64,000 nt of DNA, taken from contig NZ_QZWZ01000002.1 of assembly GCF_003601975.1 (NCBI RefSeq), positions 372,001 to 436,000 of the forward strand, given 5' to 3'. A program made the translations under genes and the position numbers. Each line of letters begins with the position of its first letter. Position 1 is the stretch's first letter. This DNA is from Mesorhizobium waimense. GTDB lineage: Bacteria; Pseudomonadota; Alphaproteobacteria; Rhizobiales; Rhizobiaceae. Shown here one piece after another: positions 1 to 7,456 of the stretch. The notes under the pieces are model-generated. The model ran no database searches. It had not been told where the DNA came from and saw only the letters and a program-made list of their open reading frames with translations.

Positions 1-17
1 GGGCGAAAGGACAAGAC

Positions 18-197
18 ATGAATTCCGCTTCGGTCTCTCTCGGCGCTACGGTCTCCTCGCAGTCGCGCTTTACGCAGCTCGTTCTGAGCGCGTTTCTGGG
101 CCTTTTCGTCATCGGCGTTGTCGGCTTCTCGCATATCGATGCGGTCCACAATGCTGCGCACGACTATCGCCATTCGATGGCATTTCCCTGCCACTGA
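18..197 (+). CDS. cbtB: Cobalt transporter subunit CbtB
   Basis: A 59-residue protein with one central membrane segment (about residues 18-40, FTQLVLSAFLGLFVIGVVGF) and a C-terminal His-rich tail with the pattern HDYRHSMAFPCH. That tail is the diagnostic end of the CbtB family and is thought to bind cobalt before passage through CbtA. A GAAAGGA Shine-Dalgarno sequence lies 8 bases before the ATG. The gene is followed 15 bases later by cbtA, the normal order. In this family the pair is usually under a cobalamin riboswitch, but the upstream region lies outside the window, so this cannot be checked here. Confidence 0.93.
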   Translation: MNSASVSLGATVSSQSRFTQLVLSAFLGLFVIGVVGFSHIDAVHNAAHDYRHSMAFPCH

Positions 198-212
198 CGA
201 GGATTTGACATC

Positions 213-992
213 ATGAACCTGTTTCGCAACGTCGTGTTCATCGCGGCGATCGCAGGGCTCGTGGCTGGCGTCGCTCTCGCCTGCATGCAGGCCTTTGCCA
301 CCGTGCCGCTCATCCTCAAGGCCGAGGTCTACGAACAGGCCGGAGGCGGCCACCAGCATGAGCATGCCGCGGCGCCGGCCGCCAATGCTACAAGCACCGA
401 TGCAATGAGCAGCGCCGCACCGGCGCCGACCGAAGCGGCGGCTCCGGCGGAGGACGAAGGCTGGGCGCCGGCCGATGGCTTCGAGCGCTTCGCCTTCAGC
501 GTGCTGGCCAACATCGTCACCGGCATCGGCTTCGCGCTGGTCCTGGTCGCGGTTTCGGAATTTGCCGGCGGCATCGGCAATTGGCGCCAGGGCGTGTTCT
601 GGGGTTTGGCCGGTTTTGCCGCGTTCACGCTTGCGCCGGGCCTCGGCCTGCCGCCGGAACTGCCGGCCATGCCGGCGGCCGACCTCACCGAACGCCAGAT
701 CTGGTGGTGGGCAACGGTGGCGGCGACCGCGGCCGGTCTCGGCCTGATCGCCTTCCGCAAGTCGCTGCCGCTGGCGATCCTGGCCGTGGCCTTGATCGTG
801 GCACCGCACATCGTCGGCGCGCCGCAGCCCAATAGCTTCGAGACGCCGATCCCCGAAGGCCTGCATCACCAATTCGTGGTGGCGGTGACGGTGACCAACC
901 TGGTGTTCTGGCTGGTGCTCGGCGCCGTCGTCGGCGTGGTGCGCGGCCGCTTCACCGGCACGGCGACCGGCCTGCGCGACAGCTTTGCCTGA
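213..992 (+). CDS. cbtA: Cobalt transporter subunit CbtA
   Basis: 259-residue inner-membrane protein of the CbtA family, the proposed cobalt permease for cobalamin synthesis. It starts with a hydrophobic segment (residues 8-30) and then has a His-rich loop (GGHQHEHA around 45-52) followed by an Ala/Pro-rich linker to about residue 85. Several more membrane segments follow, with a WWWATVAATAAG helix near 165 and a final helix near 235. The His cluster and the position right after cbtB support the call. The stop codon overlaps the start of cobP by 8 bases, so cobalt import and cobalamin assembly look co-transcribed. Confidence 0.92.
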   Translation: MNLFRNVVFIAAIAGLVAGVALACMQAFATVPLILKAEVYEQAGGGHQHEHAAAPAANATSTDAMSSAAPAPTEAAAPAEDEGWAPADGFERFAFSVLANIVTGIGFALVLVAVSEFAGGIGNWRQGVFWGLAGFAAFTLAPGLGLPPELPAMPAADLTERQIWWWATVAATAAGLGLIAFRKSLPLAILAVALIVAPHIVGAPQPNSFETPIPEGLHHQFVVAVTVTNLVFWLVLGAVVGVVRGRFTGTATGLRDSFA

Positions 993-1500
993 TCGCAAAC
1001 GATTGACCTTCGTCATCGGCGGTGCGCGCTCCGGCAAGAGCGCGCATGCCGAAACCCTGGTCACATCAAGGCCAGCGCCCTGGACCTATATCGCCACCGC
1101 TGAAGCCTATGACCGGGAGATGCGCGAACGCATCGCGCTGCACCGCTCGCGGCGCGGCGAAGGCTGGACGACCGTGGATGCGCCGCTCGATCTTGCCGGC
1201 GCGCTTGCGGCTCTGCCCGAAGGCCGGCCGGTGCTGGTCGACTGCCTGACGCTCTGGCTGACCAACCATATGCTGGCCGAGCATGACATCGAGGCCGAAT
1301 GCCTGCGGCTGACGGATGTGCTTTCGCGGCCGCGGGGGCCGTGGTTCGTGGTGTCCAACGAAGTCGGCCAGGGCATCGTGCCGGACAATGCGCTCGCCCG
1401 CCGGTTCCGTGACGCCGCGGGCCGGCTCAACCAGCAGGTCGCTGCAGTCGCCGACACGGTGCTGCTGATGGTGGCGGGGCTGCCGCTGAAGGTGAAGTGA
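985..1500 (+). CDS. cobP: Adenosylcobinamide kinase / guanylyltransferase (CobP, CobU)
   Basis: 171 residues, normal for the family. It phosphorylates adenosylcobinamide and transfers GMP to it in late nucleotide-loop assembly of cobalamin. The P-loop GGARSGKS is at residues 12-19, and the HRSRRGEGWTTVD stretch with the likely guanylylated histidine begins at residue 53. The VDCLTLWLTN motif and the VSNEVGQGIVP motif of the family are both present. The start is a TTG inside the end of cbtA, which implies translational coupling; a later in-frame TTG six codons on is possible but would sit very close to the P-loop strand. Confidence 0.93.
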   Translation: MPDRKRLTFVIGGARSGKSAHAETLVTSRPAPWTYIATAEAYDREMRERIALHRSRRGEGWTTVDAPLDLAGALAALPEGRPVLVDCLTLWLTNHMLAEHDIEAECLRLTDVLSRPRGPWFVVSNEVGQGIVPDNALARRFRDAAGRLNQQVAAVADTVLLMVAGLPLKVK

Positions 1501-1501
1501 G

Positions 1502-2116
1502 ATGAGCGATATCGACCCCAAGGACGAGGAACGCCATCGCGCCAAGATGGCCAAGCGCAAGGCGGTGCAGGATGCCGAGGTGGCGGGGAAGACGATCGAG
1601 AAGGGCCTGCTGATCGTCAACACCGGTCCGGGCAAGGGCAAGACCACGGCCGCTTTCGGGCTGGCGCTTAGGATGCTCGGCTACGGCAAGCGTGTCGGCG
1701 TTGTCCAGTTCATCAAGGGCAAATGGCACACCGGTGAAAAGGAAGCCTTTGCTGCCTTCGGCGACCGCGTCGTCTGGCATGCGATGGGCGAGGGTTTCAC
1801 CTGGGAAACGCAGGACCTGAAGCGCGACATCGCCGCCGCCGAAGCCGCCTGGGCGAAGGCGCTCGAGCTGATGGCCGATCCGTCGATCAGCCTTGTGGTG
1901 CTCGATGAACTCAACATTGCGCTTCGCTACGACTATCTCGATCTCGACAGCGTGGTCGCGGCCTTGAAAGGCCGGCGTGAAGGCCTGCACGTCGTCATCA
2001 CCGGCCGCAACGCCAAGCCGGCACTGGTCGAGGCGGCCGACCTGGTCACCGAGATGGGCTTGACCAAGCACCATTTCGCGGCGGGCGTGAAGGCGCAGCA
2101 AGGGATCGAGTTCTGA
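1502..2116 (+). CDS. cobO: Cob(I)yrinic acid a,c-diamide adenosyltransferase
   Basis: 204-residue CobO/BtuR-family enzyme that attaches the 5'-deoxyadenosyl group of ATP to the cob(I)alamin precursor. The P-loop TGPGKGKTT is at about residues 41-49, followed by the family motif VGVVQFIKGKWHTGE and the DELNIALRY Walker-B region near 140. The N-terminal 30 residues are charged (KDEERHRAKMAKRK), as in CobO rather than PduO-type enzymes. It starts two bases after the cobP stop and so belongs to the cbtBA-cobP-cobO operon. The gene ends just before a repeat-filled spacer. Confidence 0.94.
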   Translation: MSDIDPKDEERHRAKMAKRKAVQDAEVAGKTIEKGLLIVNTGPGKGKTTAAFGLALRMLGYGKRVGVVQFIKGKWHTGEKEAFAAFGDRVVWHAMGEGFTWETQDLKRDIAAAEAAWAKALELMADPSISLVVLDELNIALRYDYLDLDSVVAALKGRREGLHVVITGRNAKPALVEAADLVTEMGLTKHHFAAGVKAQQGIEF

Positions 2117-2135
2117 GTGCTTCACCCTCCCCCCT

Positions 2136-2390
2136 GTTTGGACCGGAGACATCGCGCTTCTGTCCTCGAATGGCATCCCGAACCCCCTTGCGCAAAAAGC
2201 GCAAAACTGTTCGCGATGTCCTCGCACACCTGTTCGCGATGTCTCCGGTCCAAACACCCCCCTTGTGGGGAGGGTCGATCCGCGGAGCGGATCGGGGTGG
2301 GGGACGCTCCGCTGGCGCAATACCTCCACCCCGGAAAACAAACACCGCTTCGCGATATTTGTTGTCCGACCCTCCCCACAATGGGGAGGG
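2136..2390. repeat. Nested inverted repeats in the cobO-cobD spacer
   Basis: The spacer between cobO and cobD is built of stacked repeats and has no convincing gene. A 21-bp perfect inverted repeat has arms at 2136-2156 and 2235-2255 (core GGACCGGAGACATCGCG). Inside it are two direct copies of TGTTCGCGATGTC (2208-2220 and 2231-2243) and a hairpin with arms TTGCGC/GCGCAA at 2188-2204. A second 14-bp inverted repeat, TTGTGGGGAGGGTC, has arms at 2263-2276 and 2368-2381. The right copy also folds on itself (CCCTCCCCA/TGGGGAGGG, 2370-2390). CCCTCCCCAC...GTGGGGAGGG palindromes are a common dispersed intergenic element in Mesorhizobium-type genomes (general knowledge). The last hairpin could end transcription from both convergent genes. 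Confidence 0.8.
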
Positions 2391-2399
2391 TAAGGCGGT

Positions 2400-3377
2400 T
2401 CAGAACGTCAGGTAGATGAGCACCACCGATAGGATCGCGAACAGCGCGATCAGCAGATGATCGGCGACCCGGTAGAGCTTCAGCGCCCGCCTGATATCGG
2501 TGCTGTCAGCGTCGCGCCGGCCGCCTTCGCCCATGAATGCATCCTCGACGACAACGCCGCCATAGCTGCGCGGTCCGGCCAGCGCCAGACCGAGCGCGCC
2601 GGCCATTGCTGCTTCCGGCCAGCCGGCATTGGGCGAGCGGTGCTTTCTCGCGTCGCGCCGCACGGCCTGCCAGGCTCCGCTCGGATCGGCGCCTTTGACG
2701 ATGAAAGCAGCAAGCACGATCAGCAGCGCCGTCAGCCTGGAGGCCGGCAGGTTGATAAAATCGTCAAAACGAGCGGCCGCCCGGCCGAAGGCCTCGTGGC
2801 GCGGGGTACGGTGACCGATCATCGAATCGGCGGTGTTGGCGGCCTTGTAGGCGACGCCGCCGGCCAGCCCGCAGACACCGGTCCAGAAGGCGGGTGCTAC
2901 GATGCCGTCGGAAAAATTCTCGGCCAGGCTCTCGATCGCGGCGCGGGCAACGCCCGGCTTGTCGAGCTTTTCCGGATCGCGGCCGACGATGCGCGAGACG
3001 GCGATGCGGCCGAGCGTCAGCCCGCCTGTATCGAGCGCATCGGCCACTGCCTCGACATGGTCGGCGAGGCTCTTCTGCGACAGAAGCGACGATGCCAGAA
3101 TTGCCGTGATGAGCAGGCCGGCGGGAAAGATCTGCCAGAGCAGGATTTGTACGGCGAAAGCGATGGCCGCCGGCACCAGAACGATGACCAGCAATGCCTC
3201 GACGCCCCGGCGGCGACGCAGGGCGTCGGAATCAGTGGCGTGGTTGAGCCTGCGGTCGAGAAAGGATATCAGCCTGCCGAACCACGTGACGGGGTGGCCG
3301 ATGGCGCGCAACAGCCCGTCCGGGTAACCGAAGATGCGTTCGATGGCTAGCGACAAGAAGGCGATCAGGATCGACAT
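2400..3377 (-). CDS. cobD: Adenosylcobinamide-phosphate synthase (CbiB/CobD)
   Basis: 325-residue polytopic membrane enzyme that joins adenosylcobyric acid with the aminopropanol (phosphate) arm. The N-terminus has the family pattern ERIFGYPDGLLRAIGHPVTWFGRLI (residues 13-38). The hallmark loops SRIVGRD and ESLAENFSDGIVAPAFW, then AYKAANTADSMIGHR, are all present. It has about five hydrophobic stretches, the last at the C-terminus. Its ATG (3375-3377) overlaps the best ATG of the divergent cobC, so there is no separate intergenic promoter. It ends immediately next to the repeat-rich spacer. Confidence 0.94.
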   Translation of the reverse strand: MSILIAFLSLAIERIFGYPDGLLRAIGHPVTWFGRLISFLDRRLNHATDSDALRRRRGVEALLVIVLVPAAIAFAVQILLWQIFPAGLLITAILASSLLSQKSLADHVEAVADALDTGGLTLGRIAVSRIVGRDPEKLDKPGVARAAIESLAENFSDGIVAPAFWTGVCGLAGGVAYKAANTADSMIGHRTPRHEAFGRAAARFDDFINLPASRLTALLIVLAAFIVKGADPSGAWQAVRRDARKHRSPNAGWPEAAMAGALGLALAGPRSYGGVVVEDAFMGEGGRRDADSTDIRRALKLYRVADHLLIALFAILSVVLIYLTF

Positions 3378-4431
3378 GAAGCTTTCTGATGGAGCGATGG
3401 CAGCAGTGGATCATGGCGGAAGCCTCGGCCGGGCGAGCGCGCTCTTCCCTCACGCGCCACAGCCTTTTGTCGACCTCTCGACGGGTATCAATCCGCACTC
3501 CTATCCGCTTTTCGAATTGCCCGCCACCACCCTGTCACGGTTGCCTGAAACCGCGCGCGCCCGTGACCTGGCCGAGGTCGCGGCGCGCGCCTATGGCGCG
3601 CCGTCGGCGGCGCATGTGGCGGCGGCGCCCGGCACGCAGATCCTGTTGCCACGTGTCGCCTCGCTGGCGAGCCCCGGCGAGGCGCTGGTGCTCGGGCCGA
3701 CCTATGCCGAGCACAAGCGGGCGGCCGCGATCGCCGGCCATGCGGCGGCCGAGGTCGATGATTTCGAGGCGCTTGCCGGGGCCGACCTCGCCATCGTGGT
3801 CAATCCCAACAATCCGGACGGGCGTGTCGTGGAACGCGACAGACTGCTGGAGCTTGCCGGAAAACTGCGCGCCTCAGGCGGGCTGCTGGTCGTCGACGAA
3901 GCGTTCATGGATGTCGGCCCGCGCGCCGAAAGCCTGGCCGGCGACGTCGGTCAATCCGGTATCGTGGTACTGCGCTCCTTCGGCAAGTTCTTTGGCCTTG
4001 CCGGGCTTAGGCTCGGCTTTGCCTTGGCCGACACGCTGGCCGTCGAGAGGCTGGAGGCGCAATTGGGGCCGTGGGCGGTCGCCGGCCCGGCGCTGGACTA
4101 TGGCATCCGCGCGCTGGCCGACACGGATTGGCAGACCACCATGCGGCAGCGCCTGACGCAGGATGCGGCGCGGCTCGACGCGCTGTTCGGCCGCTTCGAT
4201 GTGCCTGTCGCCGGCGGAACGACGCTGTTCCGTTATCTTCGCCTGTCCGATGCGGCCGGGTTGTTTTCGGCGCTTGGCGAGCGCGGCGTGCTGCTTCGGC
4301 ATTTTGCCGACCGGCCACAGGTGCTGCGCGCCGGGCTGCCGGGTTCCGACGCGGAATGGCAGCGGCTCGAATCGGCGCTTGCCGACTGGGCCGCACGGCG
4401 CGACGATGGGCCGAAGGAGATCGCGCGATGA
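3376..4431 (+). CDS. cobC: Threonine-phosphate decarboxylase (CobC), PLP enzyme
   Basis: Fold-type I PLP enzyme of the histidinol-phosphate aminotransferase family, acting in synthesis of the aminopropanol arm of cobalamin. Family features are STGINPHSYP (residues 35-44), the NPNNPDG loop near 143, VVDEAF near 172 and the Schiff-base lysine in SFGKFFGLAG at about residue 204. The length from this ATG is 351 residues. The reading frame is open upstream to an ATG at 3334 inside cobD. I chose 3376 because AGGA lies five bases before it and the protein then begins as in relatives; 3397 is also possible. Divergent to cobD and coupled to the next gene by ATGA. Confidence 0.9.
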   Translation: MKLSDGAMAAVDHGGSLGRASALFPHAPQPFVDLSTGINPHSYPLFELPATTLSRLPETARARDLAEVAARAYGAPSAAHVAAAPGTQILLPRVASLASPGEALVLGPTYAEHKRAAAIAGHAAAEVDDFEALAGADLAIVVNPNNPDGRVVERDRLLELAGKLRASGGLLVVDEAFMDVGPRAESLAGDVGQSGIVVLRSFGKFFGLAGLRLGFALADTLAVERLEAQLGPWAVAGPALDYGIRALADTDWQTTMRQRLTQDAARLDALFGRFDVPVAGGTTLFRYLRLSDAAGLFSALGERGVLLRHFADRPQVLRAGLPGSDAEWQRLESALADWAARRDDGPKEIAR

Positions 4432-4937
4432 TCCATGTCTGTTCGCTGGCCAAAGTCGAGGAGACGGTGGCGAGAACCGGCGCCGAGCGTCTACTCTCGC
4501 TGCTTGCCGCCGGCACCGAAGTGATACGCCCGGCCTCGATCGCTAGGGAGAACCATCTGCATCTGGTGATGCACGACATTGCGGTGGCCCAGGAAGGCAT
4601 GACCATGCCGGGCGAAGAGCATGTGCGCAACTTGCTCCAGTTCGCGCGCCAATGGGATTGTGCGAAGCCTATGGTCGTCCATTGCTATGCCGGCATCAGC
4701 CGGTCGACCGCCTCGGCCTATATCATTGCGGCTGCGCTGGCGCCGAAACGCGACGAGGTTGAGCTGGCGCAAACGCTGCGCGCGCTGTCGCCCTCGGCGA
4801 CGCCCAATCCGCGGCTGATCGCCGTCGCCGATGCCTTGCTTGGCCGCGATGGCCGCATGATCGCTGCGATAGAGGCGATCGGACGCGGCGCAGATGCTTT
4901 TGAGGGCACGCCCTTCGAGTTAAGGATCGATGGCTGA
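4428..4937 (+). CDS. Tyrosine / dual-specificity phosphatase family protein
   Basis: 169-residue cytosolic protein with the CX5R active-site loop HCYAGISRS: Cys86 is the nucleophile and Arg92 binds phosphate. The HDI motif near residue 49 could supply the general acid. The C-terminus contains NPRLIAVADALLGRDGRM, a helix common in this small alphaproteobacterial phosphatase family. It overlaps the cobC stop by ATGA, so it is translated with cobalamin genes. The physiological substrate is unknown, and no link to cobalamin chemistry can be shown from sequence. Confidence 0.85.
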   Translation: MIHVCSLAKVEETVARTGAERLLSLLAAGTEVIRPASIARENHLHLVMHDIAVAQEGMTMPGEEHVRNLLQFARQWDCAKPMVVHCYAGISRSTASAYIIAAALAPKRDEVELAQTLRALSPSATPNPRLIAVADALLGRDGRMIAAIEAIGRGADAFEGTPFELRIDG

Positions 4938-4955
4938 ACGTCTCGCAGGACTTTG

Positions 4956-5759
4956 CTATGCCAGCCAGTCGGCGAGCTTCGCCTTGCGGACATCCTTCAA
5001 CAGGCTGATGAAGCCATCGGCCTGATGCTCGGCGGTCAGCCGGCCCTTTTCGGCCGTGGCGATGCTGGCGTCGCCGACCACGCCGTTCGGATTGAGGTCG
5101 CTGGCGATCCAGGCGAAGGCGTGCGTGCCGGTGTGGCGCAGCAGCGCAAACTCCTTTTCCGCCCGGCTGACGTTGGAAACGAAATTGTCGGCCTTGCCCA
5201 TGTCGACGAGATCCGGGCGGAAGTGCAACATCAGCGACGTCTCGACATCGCCGCCATGGATGCCGTGGCGATCCTCCGGTTCGGTGTACATGCCGGCCGG
5301 GCGGCCAAAGCGCTGCCAACTGGTCTTCACCGCCAGCATCTTGGCTCGCACGCGCAACTCGCGCGTGATGATGCCCATGATTTCCTCATTGCCGCCATGC
5401 GAGTTGACGACGATCAGCTTTCTCAGGCCGGCGCGGGAGACCGACAGGCCAAGCTCGGTCCAGGTATCGACCAGCGTCGTCGCCGGCAGGGTCAGCGTGC
5501 CGGGCGCATGCAAATGCTCGTTCGACTTGCCCACGGCTTGCACCGGTAGGATGCGGATGTCGAGATCGTCGGGCAGGCGGGCGATGACCGTTTCCAGCAT
5601 GCCGCTCATGATCGAGGTGTCGGTCGAAACCGGCAGATGCGGACCGTGCTGCTCGATTGCCGCCACCGGCAGGACGGCGATCGTCGCTTCCGGGTCGATC
5701 GTGGCGTATTCGGTGGTCCGGTAGTCACCCCACCACAAGCGTTTTTTTGCAACGGTCAT
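4956..5759 (-). CDS. Creatininase-family amidohydrolase
   Basis: 267 residues. Metal-site motifs of the creatininase family are clear: IEQHGPHLPVSTDT at 35-48 supplies Glu36, His38 and Asp47; VNSHGGNEE at 118-126 supplies His121; and HGIHGGDVETS at 165-175 supplies the last glutamate. Family members hydrolyse small cyclic amides such as creatinine, or process peptides (MftE), so the substrate is uncertain. The reading frame is open 34 codons further upstream, but GAAAGAGG precedes the ATG at 5759 and the upstream part looks random. It lies 52 bases after the RidA-family gene in the same direction and back to back with the sigma-54 operon, suggesting a shared pathway. Confidence 0.85.
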   Translation of the reverse strand: MTVAKKRLWWGDYRTTEYATIDPEATIAVLPVAAIEQHGPHLPVSTDTSIMSGMLETVIARLPDDLDIRILPVQAVGKSNEHLHAPGTLTLPATTLVDTWTELGLSVSRAGLRKLIVVNSHGGNEEIMGIITRELRVRAKMLAVKTSWQRFGRPAGMYTEPEDRHGIHGGDVETSLMLHFRPDLVDMGKADNFVSNVSRAEKEFALLRHTGTHAFAWIASDLNPNGVVGDASIATAEKGRLTAEHQADGFISLLKDVRKAKLADWLA

Positions 5760-5811
5760 GTTTGCCTCTTTCATGTGACCGAGACCTAGCGCGACAGACA
5801 GCGCCTGTCGA

Positions 5812-6195
5812 TCATCCAGCGGCGATGACCTCGACCTCGACCTTGAATTCGGGACGGGCAAAACCAGAGACGATCATCAGCGTCGAGGCCGGCGCAGGGC
5901 TGGAAAACAGCCTATCGCGGACGTCCATATAGGGTCTGAGAAATGCGCGGTCGGTGACATAGGCGTTGATGCGCACGATATCCCCGAGTCCAAACCCGGC
6001 CTCGCCCAGAATCGCCGAAATGTTCTGAAAGCAGAGTTCGGCCTGGGCGCCGGCATCTTCCGGGATCTGGTCGTCCGCGGTGATGGCGACCTGGCCGGAA
6101 CACAGCACGAGGCGTTTGCCTGGAGGCACATCGACGCCATGGCTGTAGCGGGCGAAGGGCGGCTTGATCGACTTCGGCGTGAGGAATTTGAACAT
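5812..6195 (-). CDS. RidA/YjgF-family protein with altered active site
   Basis: 127-residue YjgF/YER057c/UK114-fold protein. It has the family pattern LCSGQVAITADDQIPEDAGAQAELCFQNISAILGEAG split over residues 34-75, then INAYVTD. Canonical RidA deaminases carry an arginine in a P-A-R motif near the C-terminus that binds the substrate carboxylate; here the matching stretch is PAPASTLMIV, so that arginine is absent. It is therefore probably not a standard enamine deaminase but one of the RidA subfamilies attached to catabolic operons, like RutC. GGAG lies seven bases before the ATG. It is first in a two-gene unit with the creatininase-family gene. Confidence 0.85.
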   Translation of the reverse strand: MFKFLTPKSIKPPFARYSHGVDVPPGKRLVLCSGQVAITADDQIPEDAGAQAELCFQNISAILGEAGFGLGDIVRINAYVTDRAFLRPYMDVRDRLFSSPAPASTLMIVSGFARPEFKVEVEVIAAG

Positions 6196-6371
6196 GGCAA
6201 TCTCCGGTTTTCGGCAGCCTAAGGCCGGACCGCACACCCCTTCAAGATACAGTGCATGTGATCGGGGCGATTGTGGACAGGCGTTCAAAAAATAGGCACG
6301 ATGCCTCCCATACAGCATGACCCGTCATGGCTTGGCGCGCGACTGTTGCGCAAGCGGGCGGCCCCCGGCGG

Positions 6372-6387
6372 TGGCATGTGTCTTGCT
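6372..6387 (+). promoter_or_regulatory. Sigma-54 (RpoN) promoter
   Basis: TGGCATGTGTCTTGCT matches the -24/-12 consensus TGGCAC-N5-TTGCT, with GG and GC separated by exactly 10 bases. Transcription would start near 6398, leaving a leader of about 50 bases before the periplasmic binding protein gene. No clear NtrC enhancer was seen in the 170 bases upstream, although this spacer (6196-6449) holds no other gene. The promoter implies that the downstream operon is induced by an enhancer-binding protein, most likely under nitrogen limitation. Confidence 0.75.
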
Positions 6388-6449
6388 TCTCGAATCAATG
6401 GTGTCGAGCCCGGCGCGCGGCGCGCCGGAGCAAACAGAGGGTGGTGTCG

Positions 6450-7454
6450 ATGTACGGAAAAGAGAAGATCACGGCGGGCGCAATCGTCCTGCTTGCCGCA
6501 AGCACGCTCGGTGCTGCAGCGAACGAGAAAGTCACCTTCGGCACCAATTGGCTGGCCGAGCCCGAGCATGGCGGCTACTACCAGGCGGTGGCGGACGGCA
6601 CCTACGCCGCCTGCGGCCTCGACGTCACCATTTCGCAGGGCGGTCCGCAGGTCAGCGGACGGCCGCTGCTGCTCGCCGGCAAGCTCGATTTCTACATGGG
6701 CGGCAATCTGCTGTCGGCCTTCGACGCCGTGCAGCAGGGTATTCCTATGCGCGTGGTGGCGGCCGACTTCCAGAAGGACCCGCAGGTCATCATGTCCCAG
6801 CCGGGGCAGGGGCTGGACAAGTGGGAAGATCTGAAGAACGCTGAGCAGTACATTCTCGGCGACGAGGGCGCGCAGACCTTCTTCCAGTGGATGGTCACCG
6901 AGCTCGGCTTCGATGCCGCCAAGCGCGTGCCCTACACGTTCAATCCGGCGCCGTTCATCGCCAACAAGAAGTCGATCCAGCAGGGCTATGTCACCTCTGA
7001 ACCATTCGCCGTGCAGAAGCAGGGCGGCTTCGTGCCGAACCAGTTCCTGCTCGCCGATTATGGTTGGGACACTTATGCGACCACGGTCGAGGTGATGCAG
7101 GAGACGATCGACAAGCGGCCGGAGGTCGTCCAGTGCTTTGTCGATGGCTCGGCCAAGGGCTGGTACAATTATCTCTACGGCGACAACAAAGCCGCCAACG
7201 ACATGATCAAGAAGGACAATCCGGATATGACGGATGAGCAGATCGCCTTCTCGATCGAGCAGCTGAAGAAGTTTGGCGTGGTCGATTCCGGCGACACGGA
7301 AAAGCTCGGCATCGGCGCGATGACCGAAGCACGCATCCAGAGCTTCTACGACAAGATGGTCAAGGCCAAGGTGGCGCAGCCCGGCATCGACATCAAGAAG
7401 GCCTATACGCTCGCCTTCATCAACAAGGGCGTCGGGCTGGACCTGAAGAAGTAA
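6450..7454 (+). CDS. ABC transporter substrate-binding protein, NMT1/ThiY-like
   Basis: 334 residues with a signal peptide (GAIVLLAASTLGAAAN, cut near residue 24). The mature protein is an NMT1/SsuA/ThiY-type periplasmic binding protein: VTFGTNWLAEPEHGGYYQAVADG at the start resembles proteins that bind pyrimidines, thiamine precursors or riboflavin. The family also binds sulfonates, so the ligand is not fixed. The start was chosen at 6450 because GAGG precedes it and the signal peptide begins there; the frame is open upstream to 6327. First gene after the sigma-54 promoter, with the ATPase two bases downstream. Confidence 0.88.
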   Translation: MYGKEKITAGAIVLLAASTLGAAANEKVTFGTNWLAEPEHGGYYQAVADGTYAACGLDVTISQGGPQVSGRPLLLAGKLDFYMGGNLLSAFDAVQQGIPMRVVAADFQKDPQVIMSQPGQGLDKWEDLKNAEQYILGDEGAQTFFQWMVTELGFDAAKRVPYTFNPAPFIANKKSIQQGYVTSEPFAVQKQGGFVPNQFLLADYGWDTYATTVEVMQETIDKRPEVVQCFVDGSAKGWYNYLYGDNKAANDMIKKDNPDMTDEQIAFSIEQLKKFGVVDSGDTEKLGIGAMTEARIQSFYDKMVKAKVAQPGIDIKKAYTLAFINKGVGLDLKK

Positions 7455-7456
7455 TC

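Noticed and set aside
1427..2341. Leftward 304-codon frame across cobO
   Set aside because: Antisense to cobO and running into repeat DNA; no protein family pattern.
6196..6449. Cobalamin, thiamine or other riboswitch before the ABC operon
   Set aside because: No B12-box or THI-box conserved core could be found; a sigma-54 promoter explains the region better.
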